27,315 bases of DNA, taken from the NCBI GenBank assembly GCA_010014835.2, contig JAAAKB020279663.1:1-27315 (forward strand), in the 5' to 3' direction. Both the position numbers and the translations under genes were made by a program. This document shows, piece after piece, positions 12,601 to 20,538 of the stretch. Numbering within the stretch: position 1 is the stretch's first letter; every line of letters starts with the position of its first letter. The notes under the pieces are model-generated. The model made no database searches. It saw only the letters and a program-made list of their open reading frames with translations, and was not told the origin of the DNA. Source of the stretch: Apostichopus leukothele (lineage: Eukaryota > Echinodermata > Holothuroidea > Aspidochirotida > Stichopodidae).

Positions 12601-15600
12601 AACTCAGACTTTCTATACTCTTTTGAAATGGCAAAGAAATTGAGAGACAATGTATGCACTTTGAGAGGCAGTATACACTCTCTCAGAACAAGCCCAAATC
12701 CCGTCTATCAAAATAAGGTCACTCATGATGCAGATCCAAGTAAACAAGTACACTACAAGCATTTCTCATACAGCTCAAGTAAGATTTTTTTTTCTTTTTA
12801 AGCCAATCTCATTAAGTGATTAAAGAATGATTTATTGAAGAATAAAATTATATGAATGTCAAAGAGCAAGTAAAAAGAAAACAAGTTGGTTCAAATCCCA
12901 ATCCGGAGCTTGCTCTGTTGCTGAGTAACAAAGTTTTTAAGAAATTTATTAATTTACATTTACATGTGTACATTGTTACTAATGTGCAGTAATTTTTTTA
13001 TGTCAAACATGGACAATACATCAAACTGCGCATCATAAATGAACTCAATACATCAAACTGCGCATCATAAATGAACTCAGTTTAAATTGGGATTGTGTCA
13101 CACTTCATCACACCTTACAATGAACAATCTGTCCCACAACTGAATCACAGGTTGTATTGAGCAACAGCAGATAATGGTGTATGATGGGCTTTGTGCTTAT
13201 GTATGTTTAAATCTCAGCCTTGACTATCACTTGTCTCGGACTGGATTAGACCCATCTCTGTTACATAAAAAACAGCTGTATTCATGGAAAGAACAGTAAG
13301 AGCAAATTAGTGCAACTATTGGGGAATTTTTTCTCCCCCCCCCCCCCCTCTTTCTCACACCCTTAATTCTGTAGTAGTAAGCAATAAAATAAGACAAGAG
13401 AATAAATTATCCTTCTATTACTGTCACTTTTAGACACATTGCAAAAAATAAATTATGAGTAACATGAAAAATGTGAAATATGATGAAAAGGATAATCAAT
13501 ACAGTGCATAAAAACTTATCAAACCACCAGTAAGAAATATTTAAAGCCAATAAAACATATCTTCAAAACTTTAACTCCTTCAAATTCATGAAAGTCTCTA
13601 GGTGTTAGGACCGTTACATGAATGAAATCACTATGTCCTATTTATTTCATAGCATATTTAAACTTTAGCAATGAAACAAATTAGTGCGTAACAGACATGT
13701 TTCACATGAATTACTACCTGTGATATGCTGAACATTAGTAGCCATGCAACATCTCCACATTATTAATAACAAAGTAGATGTTACCAATTTCCTCATACAC
13801 CAATCCAGAGAACCTACCCCTCCCATTCTCTAAACCCTGCACTCAACAGTGCACTCACTAAGTTCCATAGGATATCCTAAACAATTTGAAAATTATTAAG
13901 AACGAGCAAAACTATTGACTACAACAAGATTTGATCCAGTGACAAAAATAATTATCGACATTTGTTATCGAGTGCAACTACCCATTTAAACTACACTGGT
14001 AGAATTTAAAACCAAGACACACCATTTAATCGAGGATCATACTCTAGCACAGGTTCCAAATATTGTTCTAGCCCTTCAGTCCTTTACTATTTTCTAAATA
14101 TGTCTTAAAAGCCAAATTAGTGTGATAGGCAACAAACTACAGCACCATTTTGTTGCCAAACAGTGTAATACAGCTCAACAATACCATAAATTCTATTCTG
14201 AACATTTATAAAAATTATTTTCAACTTTTCACAACGTAGATGCTCCCAAAATCTTGCAGACATACCTAGCGAAGTGATGCCTTGTTGATAACATACAAGG
14301 TACCAGCTTCTCCAAACCACTACAACAAACGAAATACTGTAAGAATGTACCTACAGTAACTCAATCTAATATGTATTAGTTATTAGCACTAATTGTGAGT
14401 ACCTACAAAGCATAAGCATTCCTATCTTTGAGCTACCTTATGACTACATCAAGTTGATAATACATAAAATGGAAAAAGATTTTTGCAACAAATATTCCAA
14501 GCATGTCTACATAGACTAGCCTCAAAAGCATTTATGTGAAACAAAATATTGGCAGTGACCTCCAATACTGGTAGCTACAATAAACCATGTGTAGAACTAC
14601 AGATTACAGAAAAATCGATAAATGTTTATAAAGGATAAATTTTACCAAAATAATCTAGAAAGAATTTATTGATGCGTGTCTACTGCTGACATCTGAGACT
14701 GCTATTCATGCTGTCAGCAATGTGGTCTACACATAGTAGCATATGATAAATGAAGCACATTTAAAATTGATATTTTAATTCAACTTTATTCCAACTAGAA
14801 ATTTTGGTCAGACACTCACGAACAACTCAAACAAATGCTAAGGATAGCATCAGCACATCTACAGCTTAATACATGAATGTACGATAGTAAACAAAATCCT
14901 ACTGAGTTTATAATATATGTACAAAACAATGAGCTTTCTGCAATTATGACAAGATTCTTATACTGTATATCCCTTTTATAAATAAAACACCACCTACTCG
15001 TATTGAATACTCTGACATTGCTATAATATTTGACAATTAGTTTAAAATATTTGTTAAATGTTATCCATGTTTTGCATATTCTAAGGAAGCTATGTGCTGT
15101 AACCAAGAGAGTTGTCAGAGCAAGGAGAAGTTTCTTTTCAGATCTGATATTTGAGAAATGAACAACATGGTCAACCATTACATATGCCATAACCATGATA
15201 CTTGACCATATGTATCCAATGGGCAAAAGCAAGATTCAAAGATGTATTTTACTAATTTTTTAAATTAAACAAAAGAAATCATACTCAATAATAAAGTATT
15301 AAAAACATGGCAAGCAGACACTTTGCCAAGTTAAATAAAACAAGAAAAGAAACGAAAAATCTGTTAACTTATATTAAGTTATTCATAATATGAAGAGTGT
15401 TGGAAATGTTAATTTGTCCTCTCATCTTTCAAAGGAACGAATATGCGAAACGGCTCAGTTACGATGGCGGCTTTTTGTAATGGGAACAGACCTCCTTCAG
15501 CTAGCTTCCTTATACAACATACATAATTTGCGGTTATGGCGCAGAATGTGATTCATCAAAACTGCTATTCGCGACATGATTTGCTGCTATTTTGCTGTTC

Positions 15601-17424
15601 CACACAGGAGAGGCGTATTCATCAAACACAAGTGCAAATACTTTTAACATTAATGACCATAAAATCACCAAATGGATAAGAATAGGTTAGAAACAAATCT
15701 AACAGAGAACAACCTTCAATCTCTGAACTTGGTAACGATAAAATAAGGGTAACCACAGGTTACAACAACAATGTTCCATTGAACTGAAACAAGGTCTCAA
15801 ATATAACTTTCTCCATAGGAGATACACACTTAACAGATCTTTTAATGAGGAAACAAAATGTTAATTAATCAAGGTCAAAAGCATTTGAGGTGTTGTATAA
15901 AAACATAATTTCAAGATTATTTTATCTTTAAAGTTTACTTACAAGTACCACACATGACTCAAATGGCAAAGAGAATGAAGAAAATATCACCCAAACTGGA
16001 TGGTCTTACGTACTGCTTTTGATATGCTGTCTCTCGTGGGCTCCCTGAAGAAAAGCAAAGAGAGTTTTACATAAGTTATAATCAATGCCACTAGCACCAC
16101 AAGCAAAGAAATTGCATATTTTTCAAATCTCCACTTTTTACACAATTATTGGGAAACTACAACTCTTTGAAGAGATGTTAAACTATTGCTAAAGTAGCGA
16201 CATATAAAGTCACAGAGCCCGCCTTCTTTTCATTTTAAAATGCCAATAAGATGAATTTCAACAATGAGAAATGAAGCAATATGTACCACACTCTAAATGG
16301 GACCAGCTCAGTGTGTAGATAATCATAGTTAAACATATTCCATTCCTATGGTCTACATATCAATGCACGGTTGACAATCAAAATTAGGGCAGCCATGGTG
16401 GTATGAGACATAGCAAATCAATAATGAAATAACGTTGCCCAATGATCATATAATTAATTCGCAGGGAAAGCTGGCACCAGGCCTGTCACTTATTCCTTAT
16501 GCTGATCAACCTACCTAATCAGGCAGGTCCAGATTAAATCAATTTTGTGAGAAGAGGGTTAGCCTACACCTTTCTCTACACATATTCCTCAATATGTGTA
16601 TCATTTGCTCTGGACAATGATGCAACTGAAGATTAACTAAAAGTGTATCCTTAAACCGAAAACAAAGAACATACCCAGTGATATTGGCACCAACACCTCC
16701 AACAGGAATTCTTCTTACTTGCACGGATGCATTCTTTGGGATAAAGGCGTCGTCTTGCTTATATTCTGAAAACCAGAAAGATTGCATATTAAAATAAAAC
16801 TCATACAGTTCTAAGCTAATACTGTGGCAATTGCACATCATAATTCCTACTTTTGAGGGGGAATGGACGATACTACAACGTGACCTATGACCCAACCATT
16901 GACACTTCAGGAAAATGTCTTTGAACTTTATAAGGTACAATATACAGTATTAACAAACCCCTCTTTCTTCATTTATTATTCCTTCAGAAGGCTAACACAC
17001 GCCAAAATCAATAACATTGTGAACTGAACAAGCAAGGTTGCCTGTGGTTGCACTTATATTGTAGAAAATATATCTTCAACTTTGGTTTTGTTCTGATGCG
17101 GTAATACAATACAATGTCAAACTTGTACAGTAAACCATGCATCGAGGCTCTCATGACAAAAGTGTGAGATACAGTAACAACCCTGATTCTTTGACTTTAT
17201 GCATATATAAATATATGATGCAAATACATTTCCAAACTAGTAAAAAAAAAACACATACCTTCACCAGTTTGTGCATTTGTCACTTGCAGATCAAACTCTG
17301 TTGCATTCAATTTTTGCTGATCCATGATGCTTTTCTTGAATTCTGCCAGGGAAATATGTAGTCCATCAAATATGACAGTGTCATACTTATTCTGGCTCTT
17401 AAATTTGTAGTGAACCGATGCCAT
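1..17424 (-). CDS. RBBP6: RBBP6, DWNN/zinc-knuckle/RING ubiquitin ligase and 3'-end processing factor (5' part; gene runs off left edge)
   Basis: Ten minus-strand coding exons join in frame: 17424-17259, 16765-16675, 16044-16010, 4513-4485, 3896-3808, 2910-2787, 2387-2245, 1668-1496, 1283-1180 and 615-1 (incomplete). Visible in order are a DWNN ubiquitin-like domain (residues 1 to about 85, starting MASVHYKF as in human MSCVHYKF), a linker with TVAELTR, a CCHC knuckle (C150, C153, H158, C163), the block SGIPQSFMRTV, a RING/U-box-like finger (C260, C263, C275, C276, C281, C284, C297, C300) and MNFQTETGY. A Pro/Gln-rich region with 7-residue repeats follows. The family (yeast Mpe1, human RBBP6) binds the CPSF nuclease module through DWNN to license cleavage and polyadenylation, and is also an E3 ligase. 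The SR-rich and p53/Rb-binding parts of the human protein would lie beyond the window. The ATG sits exactly at the family N-terminus. Domain order and phase agreement make the identity very secure. Confidence 0.97.
14..265 (-). repeat. Coding minisatellite, 12 tandem 21-bp units
   Basis: Twelve consecutive units of 21 bp (starts at 14, 35, 56, 77, and every 21 to 245), with consensus on the plus strand ccactctggtgatgtggggg. Because 21 is a multiple of three, the RBBP6 frame (minus strand) reads a heptapeptide array xHQSGPx. Alternation of QHQSGPQ with xHQSGPP in the right half suggests a 42-bp higher-order unit. The outer units at the left are degenerate (HHRGPP, QHHSGPP). The array also keeps plus-strand frames open; those are shadows. 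Confidence 0.93.
1180..1283 (-). CDS. RBBP6: RBBP6 coding exon 9: second part of RING finger
   Basis: Encodes IRTTLLETENHQCPSCKEVD then VSPDSLVPNKSLRE; human has IRTALLESDEHTCPTCHQND then VSPDALIANKFLRQ. It supplies the last zinc ligands (C297, C300). The acceptor is ttaaccctcag and the donor is gtgagt. Confidence 0.95.
1496..1668 (-). CDS. RBBP6: RBBP6 coding exon 8: first part of RING finger
   Basis: Encodes LAYAKGKKERPPFVPG and then the RING core ELVCVICGLLMKDAVVIPCC and GKSFCDE. The human sequence is ELLCLICKDIMTDAVVIPCC and GNSYCDE. The all-cysteine pattern is the RBBP6 C4C4 finger, which recruits E2 enzymes. The last cysteine codon is split with exon 9. Donor is gtaagt. Confidence 0.95.
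2245..2387 (-). CDS. RBBP6: RBBP6 coding exon 7: conserved block between knuckle and RING
   Basis: Encodes GIPQSFMRTVSDPRMPGAML then TPSGQYAV, matching human GIPRSFMMEVKDPNMKGAML then TNTGKYAI. Two acceptor AGs lie 11 bases apart. Only the upstream one (exon from 2387) keeps phase with exon 6, giving EIHSRFRMPG at the junction. Donor is gtaagt. Confidence 0.93.
2787..2910 (-). CDS. RBBP6: RBBP6 coding exon 6: CCHC zinc knuckle
   Basis: Contains YTCFNCGKPGHIVKACP, a CX2CX4HX4C zinc knuckle (C150, C153, H158, C163). The human equivalent is YTCFRCGKPGHYIKNCP. Such knuckles bind RNA. It is bounded by acceptor tgttcctag and donor gtgaga, and ends in phase 0 after Gln178. Confidence 0.95.
3808..3896 (-). 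CDS. RBBP6: RBBP6 coding exon 5: linker before zinc knuckle
   Basis: Encodes TSDLASANADENSKILAMVQ then QSGQDYDPS, matching human TANLAEANASEEDKIKAMM then SQSGHEYDPIN. Acceptor ttctatcatcttag and donor gtaagt are both good. The exon is 89 nt, starting in phase 0 and ending two bases into the N codon. Confidence 0.94.
4485..4513 (-). CDS. RBBP6: RBBP6 coding microexon 4 (29 nt)
   Basis: Reads KMTVAELTR after a split arginine codon, corresponding to human ISLAQLTK. The acceptor is ataggcag and the donor is gtaggt. With 29 nt it supplies exactly the 3n+2 phase needed between exon 3 and exon 5. An acceptor AG four bases upstream would shift the frame, so the inner AG is preferred. Confidence 0.85.
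8779..9349 (+). CDS. Candidate nested small gene, two exons, 61 residues
   Basis: Exon 1 (8779-8841) starts at an ATG in good context (aaacATGG), encodes MANMTPILEGLRQLVVRRLP plus S, and ends at a textbook donor gtaagt. A pyrimidine-rich acceptor (ttccttcgctag, to 9226) opens an in-frame exon 9227-9349 starting ATQIDYATHRL and ending GRIFK at TGA. An AATAAA follows at 9373-9378. The region is less AT-rich, with more CpG than the surrounding intron. The N-terminus is Arg-rich and Leu-rich like a mitochondrial presequence. The first 20 residues recall COX8A (MSVLTPLLLRGLTGSARRLP), but no COX8-like membrane segment follows. It lies antisense inside the RBBP6 intron. It may be an unrecognised small gene, an orphan first exon, or chance. 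Confidence 0.25.
9373..9378 (+). terminator. AATAAA poly(A) signal after the candidate nested gene
   Basis: The hexamer lies 23 bases beyond the stop of the candidate small ORF at 9349, a normal distance for a compact gene. The surroundings are AT-rich, so a chance occurrence is possible. Confidence 0.25.
9723..9728 (-). terminator. AATAAA poly(A) signal on the minus strand
   Basis: The plus strand reads tttatt here, which is AATAAA on the minus strand, 93 bases after the stop of the candidate terminal exon. It could end a nested transcript or an early-terminated RBBP6 transcript. Confidence 0.3.
9821..10111 (-). CDS. Candidate 3'-terminal exon, unknown protein
   Basis: After a good acceptor (cgacttttactcag, AG at 10113-10112) 96 codons stay open to a TAG at 9823-9821. 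The translation has balanced composition, for example FSRVWYALLATAFRDHYLSE, and ends DDGYSEVLFSVGG. A canonical AATAAA follows at 9728-9723. Base composition is richer in G+C than the flanks. I do not recognise the sequence. Splicing RBBP6 exon 3 to this acceptor would give only a few residues and a stop, so the open frame does not fit an RBBP6 isoform. No partner upstream exon was identified. It could be the last exon of a nested minus-strand gene, a fossil, or chance. Confidence 0.25.
   Translation of the reverse strand, partial: QQLPECYNDLAVNLPACFSRVWYALLATAFRDHYLSEFMSISVVPKGTQIILQCTQLSYTIVSSVNTKQPTQLHNVQNDSTTMDDGYSEVLFSVGG
13014..13079. repeat. Perfect 32-bp tandem duplication
   Basis: The 32-bp unit beginning caatacatcaaactgcgcat occurs at 13014-13045 and again at 13046-13077 with no mismatch, and two more bases continue the match. 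Intronic, with no coding content seen. The lack of divergence suggests a recent event. Confidence 0.9.
15987..16009 (-). other. Possible intron-retention tail of a DWNN-only RBBP6 isoform
   Basis: If the donor after exon 3 is skipped, translation continues KAVRKTIQFG and stops at TGA (15989-15987), making a protein of about 104 residues that is essentially the DWNN domain. Human RBBP6 is known to make a DWNN-only isoform of 118 residues, ending the same way after TTKAV. A variant poly(A) signal ATTAAA lies downstream on this strand (15846-15841). The sequence permits this; expression is inferred. Confidence 0.35.
16010..16044 (-). CDS. RBBP6: RBBP6 coding exon 3: short linker after DWNN
   Basis: A 35-nt exon with acceptor cttttcttcag and donor gtaaga. 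It encodes EPTRDSISKAV after the split glycine, equivalent to human EPAMATTKA. It ends one base into a codon, which requires a following exon of 3n+2 nt; the microexon at 4485-4513 satisfies this. Read-through past the donor gives a short tail and a stop, as described for the DWNN-only human isoform. Confidence 0.9.
16675..16765 (-). CDS. RBBP6: RBBP6 coding exon 2: C-terminal half of DWNN domain
   Basis: Acceptor is ...ggttttcag and the donor is gtatgt. The exon translates to EYKQDDAFIPKNASVQVRRI, then PVGGVGANITG; human has EEYTDDNALIPKNSSVIVRR followed by IPIGGV. It completes the ubiquitin-like domain. Length is 91 nt with phases matching its neighbours. Confidence 0.95.
17259..17424 (-). 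CDS. RBBP6: RBBP6 coding exon 1: N-terminal DWNN domain
   Basis: Encodes residues 1-55, closely matching human RBBP6. YDTVIFDGLHISLAEFKK and DLQVTNAQTGE correspond to human YDTVTFDGLHISLCDLKK and DLQITNAQTKE. The start ATG is at 17424-17422. The exon ends GAAG followed by the donor gtatgt, one base into a codon. DWNN is the ubiquitin-like fold by which RBBP6 contacts the cleavage machinery. Confidence 0.96.
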
Positions 17425-17464
17425 CTTAACAGGTGATCTTGCTGGGGCAAGCTTCAGTTAAGCA
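17425..17464 (-). other. RBBP6 5' leader at the start-codon exon
   Basis: Upstream of the ATG the minus strand reads back to a plausible acceptor tttcttgatgtcag (AG at 17466-17465), so the first coding exon probably begins at 17464 with 40 bases of leader. The leader contains an in-frame TAA four bases before the ATG codon context, so translation is not expected to extend upstream. A separate noncoding first exon is implied. Candidate donors are acag/gtaaat (exon end 18591) and acgag/gttagt (near 18779). Confidence 0.5.
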
Positions 17465-19220
17465 CTGACATCAAGAAATAATCTGTTAAAATCAATATAA
17501 GGAGAGCAATGAAAAAACATTAATCTTTTATATCATTTGAAAAATTTACAACACTAGTGTTGCACCAAATATTGGCATACAGTGTATAACCGGCATAGGC
17601 CAATATCAGTCATATTGGGAAAATTTGTAACCTTTACCAATACCTCACAACTGATAGCGATTCTTCAAAACAAACATGCTTCTTGCTGGGTTAAGTTGCA
17701 AAAATATTGGTGAAGATACTAATCCCTTTCTATATTCAATATTCATAACTTAAATTTGTGAAATGTGAACTGAAAATTTTCATTTAGTATAGATGAAAAG
17801 CACTTAAATTAGCCTAATAGGCATAATGTTTTATAGTGCAGTCTTGCTATAAACTAAAAATAGGAAGGGATTACTTAATGAACAAATTGAGAAAAATGTA
17901 TGTATTACAAAAAAATACATACATTGTTTGGCAAAAAGAAAACAAATCATTCAATTCAGCCATATTAATATTACAATACTAGTACGAAACAACACTGAAT
18001 GAACAATCGATAGTATAATTTAAGATCAAAATAGCCAAGTTTAAAATATGAGGGATTTTACGCAGATATGGCCTAATGTAAGGTTGTATCTTGTAGTTAT
18101 GATAATTATTTATGTGGTGTATTGTGAGCTGAGGTCAGAATTACATTTATGGGACTTATCTTCGCCCCTCCAATCCCCTCTCCCACTGCCATCCTTAACC
18201 GGTACCATTGCATGACACAAACAGCCACAAATACCTTAGCCTCTGGAGTCTGGGGATACATTGAAGTTGACCTTGTGAAGTGTGATTTTCAACAACAAAC
18301 CAATCTTATTCTTAGTATGTGTCCACAGATGAACAAGGCAAACTCTATCCTGGCATGTACAACAAAGTCCATGCACGATACCTCGATAGTAACAGATAGC
18401 CCAGGTTTCACTTTCAGATTGGTTCTCTGTAGCCTAATCTTACATTTGCTCATTGTACACTGGCTAGGCTAACGAAATTGGGACCAATTCGTGTTCTGTT
18501 GATAAGTCTTAACACAACTCGACTGAAGATGTCAATTCCTATAAATATCAGTATGCGGTAGACCTAAACTTAGACAAAATGCCAATTTACCTGTTTGCTA
18601 ACTTCTGTTATATTTGTAAAGGGAGCAAGAAATGACGATGCTTTGGATTGAAGTAGATTATTAAACGATGTTCGAACTTCATTGTCTGACGTTTTCAAGT
18701 ACTAGCCTAGGATCAATTAGCCTATCGTTTATTATATACGATATAATAATAAGAAGACAATTAGGGAAAAACTAACCTCGTTCGCAATCTTCCATCGACT
18801 TAGGATAAAACCTTTACAAAACTGACATTTCGGAAACTTGAGTAATCAAGGAATGATTCTAATCGTGTGATGAAACGATTTTGTTGCTTCTGTTGAATTT
18901 CTGTTTATATTCTTCAACAACGGGTAATATCTCTGTCTGTTTGACGAACAAAGAAATAGTTCGCTAAACACGAACCACCGTATGCGTTTTGTATATTTGC
19001 CGTGTGGTATAAACGTACACCGGCGATATTCGGGGTTTACTACTTTGGAAGTAAGGGTTCGAGACTGTCTGCTAGATGAGGGCGGCCGTTTGAGCAATAT
19101 AAGTATCTTTTGTAACGTTGATGATGAAAAATCTAGCTCCTTCCAGTACTTTCTGAAACGGATGTATCGTAACCAGGGGGGCAACCACGTATACTTATTT
19201 GTGGGGATGGAGAGGGGAGA

Positions 19221-19230
19221 GGGGGCGGGG
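19221..19230 (+). promoter_or_regulatory. GC-box-like site in G-rich stretch
   Basis: The run gggggcgggg matches an Sp/KLF-type GC box and sits in a purine-rich stretch (19189-19240) between the two divergent genes. Position suits a proximal promoter element, but no transcription start is visible from sequence alone. Confidence 0.3.
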
Positions 19231-20016
19231 TGAGGAGGATGATTAACATTTATTCACCTGCCCCAAGAAAAGGTCGTTGCATCCATGATTGTAATGAATG
19301 ACTCCCTTGCTAGATATTTGGGACGGTTCGCATGCCTCTCGGAGGTACCCAAAATGAAATTAGGAAATTGACTTTGACCTGTAAAACTACATACATAGAA
19401 GAAGAAGATAAAATCAGATCTTCAAACTGCCCTCAACTATGCAGACATATTAGAAGTGCCCACTTGGCCTGATTGGCGCATTTGCTGTAACTGATGTTGC
19501 TCCGAACTTAGCCTCACATAATTGTTGGCGATTATTTATTCAAAACTCGATTGCAGTTGATCCAAAATCATATATATATTTTCATATATTTGGATAGACT
19601 TTGTAATTATTATTTCTTCCCTGTCACTTTTTCTTCAAGAGTTCATTCATAGTATATGTTAACTTGAAATGGTTCTTGTGGTACATGCAGAACAAGTCAA
19701 GAGTTATCATCAATCTGGGAAATGCTACCCAGGGTAACATTTCCCTGATTCAATTAACAAAAACACCTATTAACTGTCCATTAAAAATATTTTTGAAACG
19801 ATATTTGTAAGCACACCTTTCATTACAATGACCGTCATCATGTCTCTATCCGATACTTACTAATAATCCAACACTGTGAGAACATCCTCTCATTCTATGA
19901 AAGATTACAAAACACTGCATGCTCAAAAAGTTGTAGGCTTTAACGAAAACAGCTACCTGTATTTATTGACTAAATAACATCATAATATTACCACCATCCT
20001 TCTCTGTAGAAATTAA

Positions 20017-20224
20017 TTGGTCGATAAAACCCGTTTATCATTCGAAAATCCTGGTTTATCAGAATAACTGGGTAAACCGGTCGAATATCCCATGTTTTCA
20101 GTGGTAAACAAGGATTCCGTTTGATAATACAGGTTTATGACCGATACACCAGGATTTCCTACCAATATGACAGATATTTCAATTAACCAAGATTTTCGAC
20201 CGATAATCGGTCAATAAACCTGGC
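20017..20224. repeat. Degenerate foldback / MITE-like element
   Basis: Several inverted copies occur. tcgaaaatcctggttta (20042-20058) pairs with 20184-20199 read on the other strand. caggtttatgaccgat (20130-20145) pairs with 20206-20223. A near-perfect hairpin gaccgat-a-atcggtc lies at 20198-20212. Variants of GGTTTAT/ATAAACC recur throughout. This resembles a non-autonomous foldback DNA element, too worn to assign to a superfamily. It ends about 275 bases before the TEDC2 start codon. Confidence 0.5.
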
Positions 20225-20497
20225 TTAAAATTTGAAAATACAGATGCGGTATATGTGTAATTTACCGTAGTGTCATTGGGTGACGATGACGAATCAAAAT
20301 GAATCTAAGTTTTTTTTTAGACATTTGGCTTCCCATGATCTCGTTTGCAGACATGGCGCACTCGCACCTGGCAACGATGACTATGCTAGTTGACTTCGAT
20401 TTGGATACGGATTTCAAAACATGATCATATTGTTGCTTGCAAGAAGCACACACAGTTAGTCACCCTTAGCTATTGCACATTTTGTCTTACGCCTCAA

Positions 20498-20538
20498 ATG
20501 GATTCGTTTTCAGCTGAGACCTCATCAGGTTACCCGCC
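20498..20538 (+). CDS. TEDC2: TEDC2 coding exon 1
   Basis: Encodes MDSFSAETSSGYP and two bases of a proline codon, then donor gtaagt. The phase joins exon 2 to give PPNLPRSLLQWQEY. The start is a proposal, because N-termini in this family are poorly conserved; a longer leader with another ATG cannot be excluded. Confidence 0.7.

Larger units (their letters stand above)
4514..16009 (-). other. Giant (about 11.5 kb) RBBP6 intron 3
   Basis: Flanked by exon 3 (16010) and the microexon (4513), so it splits the DWNN domain from the rest of the protein. Most of it is AT-rich with homopolymer runs and no recognisable gene. Exceptions, each low confidence, are a possible two-exon plus-strand small gene (8779-9378), a minus-strand open segment with acceptor and poly(A) signal (10111-9723), a perfect 32-bp tandem duplication (13014-13079), a G10 run near 5852 and a C-run near 13336. 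Open frames at 5711-6103 (+) and 14816-15232 (-) look like chance. Confidence 0.7.
17465..20497. promoter_or_regulatory. Divergent intergenic region between RBBP6 and TEDC2
   Basis: RBBP6 reads left and TEDC2 reads right from this region. It should hold the RBBP6 first noncoding exon (probably 18.6-18.9 kb) and both promoters. CpGs cluster around 18980-19100 and a G-rich run follows at 19189-19236. The 17465-18590 part is AT-rich and probably intronic to RBBP6, with a possible decayed DNA-transposon fragment near 17550-17650. The 19.3-20.5 kb part holds a foldback element at about 20017-20224. Open frames at 18149-18472 (+) and 18846-19184 (-) show nothing recognisable. Confidence 0.55.

Noticed and set aside
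12888-12898. GGTTCAAATCC, a perfect tRNA B-box match
   Set aside because: No A box at the right distance, no T-stem pairing around it and no acceptor stem, so not a tRNA; SINE origin could not be shown.
14816-15232. Minus-strand open frame of 138 codons rich in Ile, Leu and Cys
   Set aside because: Looks vaguely membrane-like, but lacks a good acceptor or donor, the base composition equals the flanking AT-rich intron, and no family similarity held up (a PEX11-like resemblance was considered and is too weak).
18149-18472. Plus-strand open frame of 107 codons upstream of the RBBP6 start
   Set aside because: No homology recognised, no splice or poly(A) context; probably chance in the RBBP6 5' intron.
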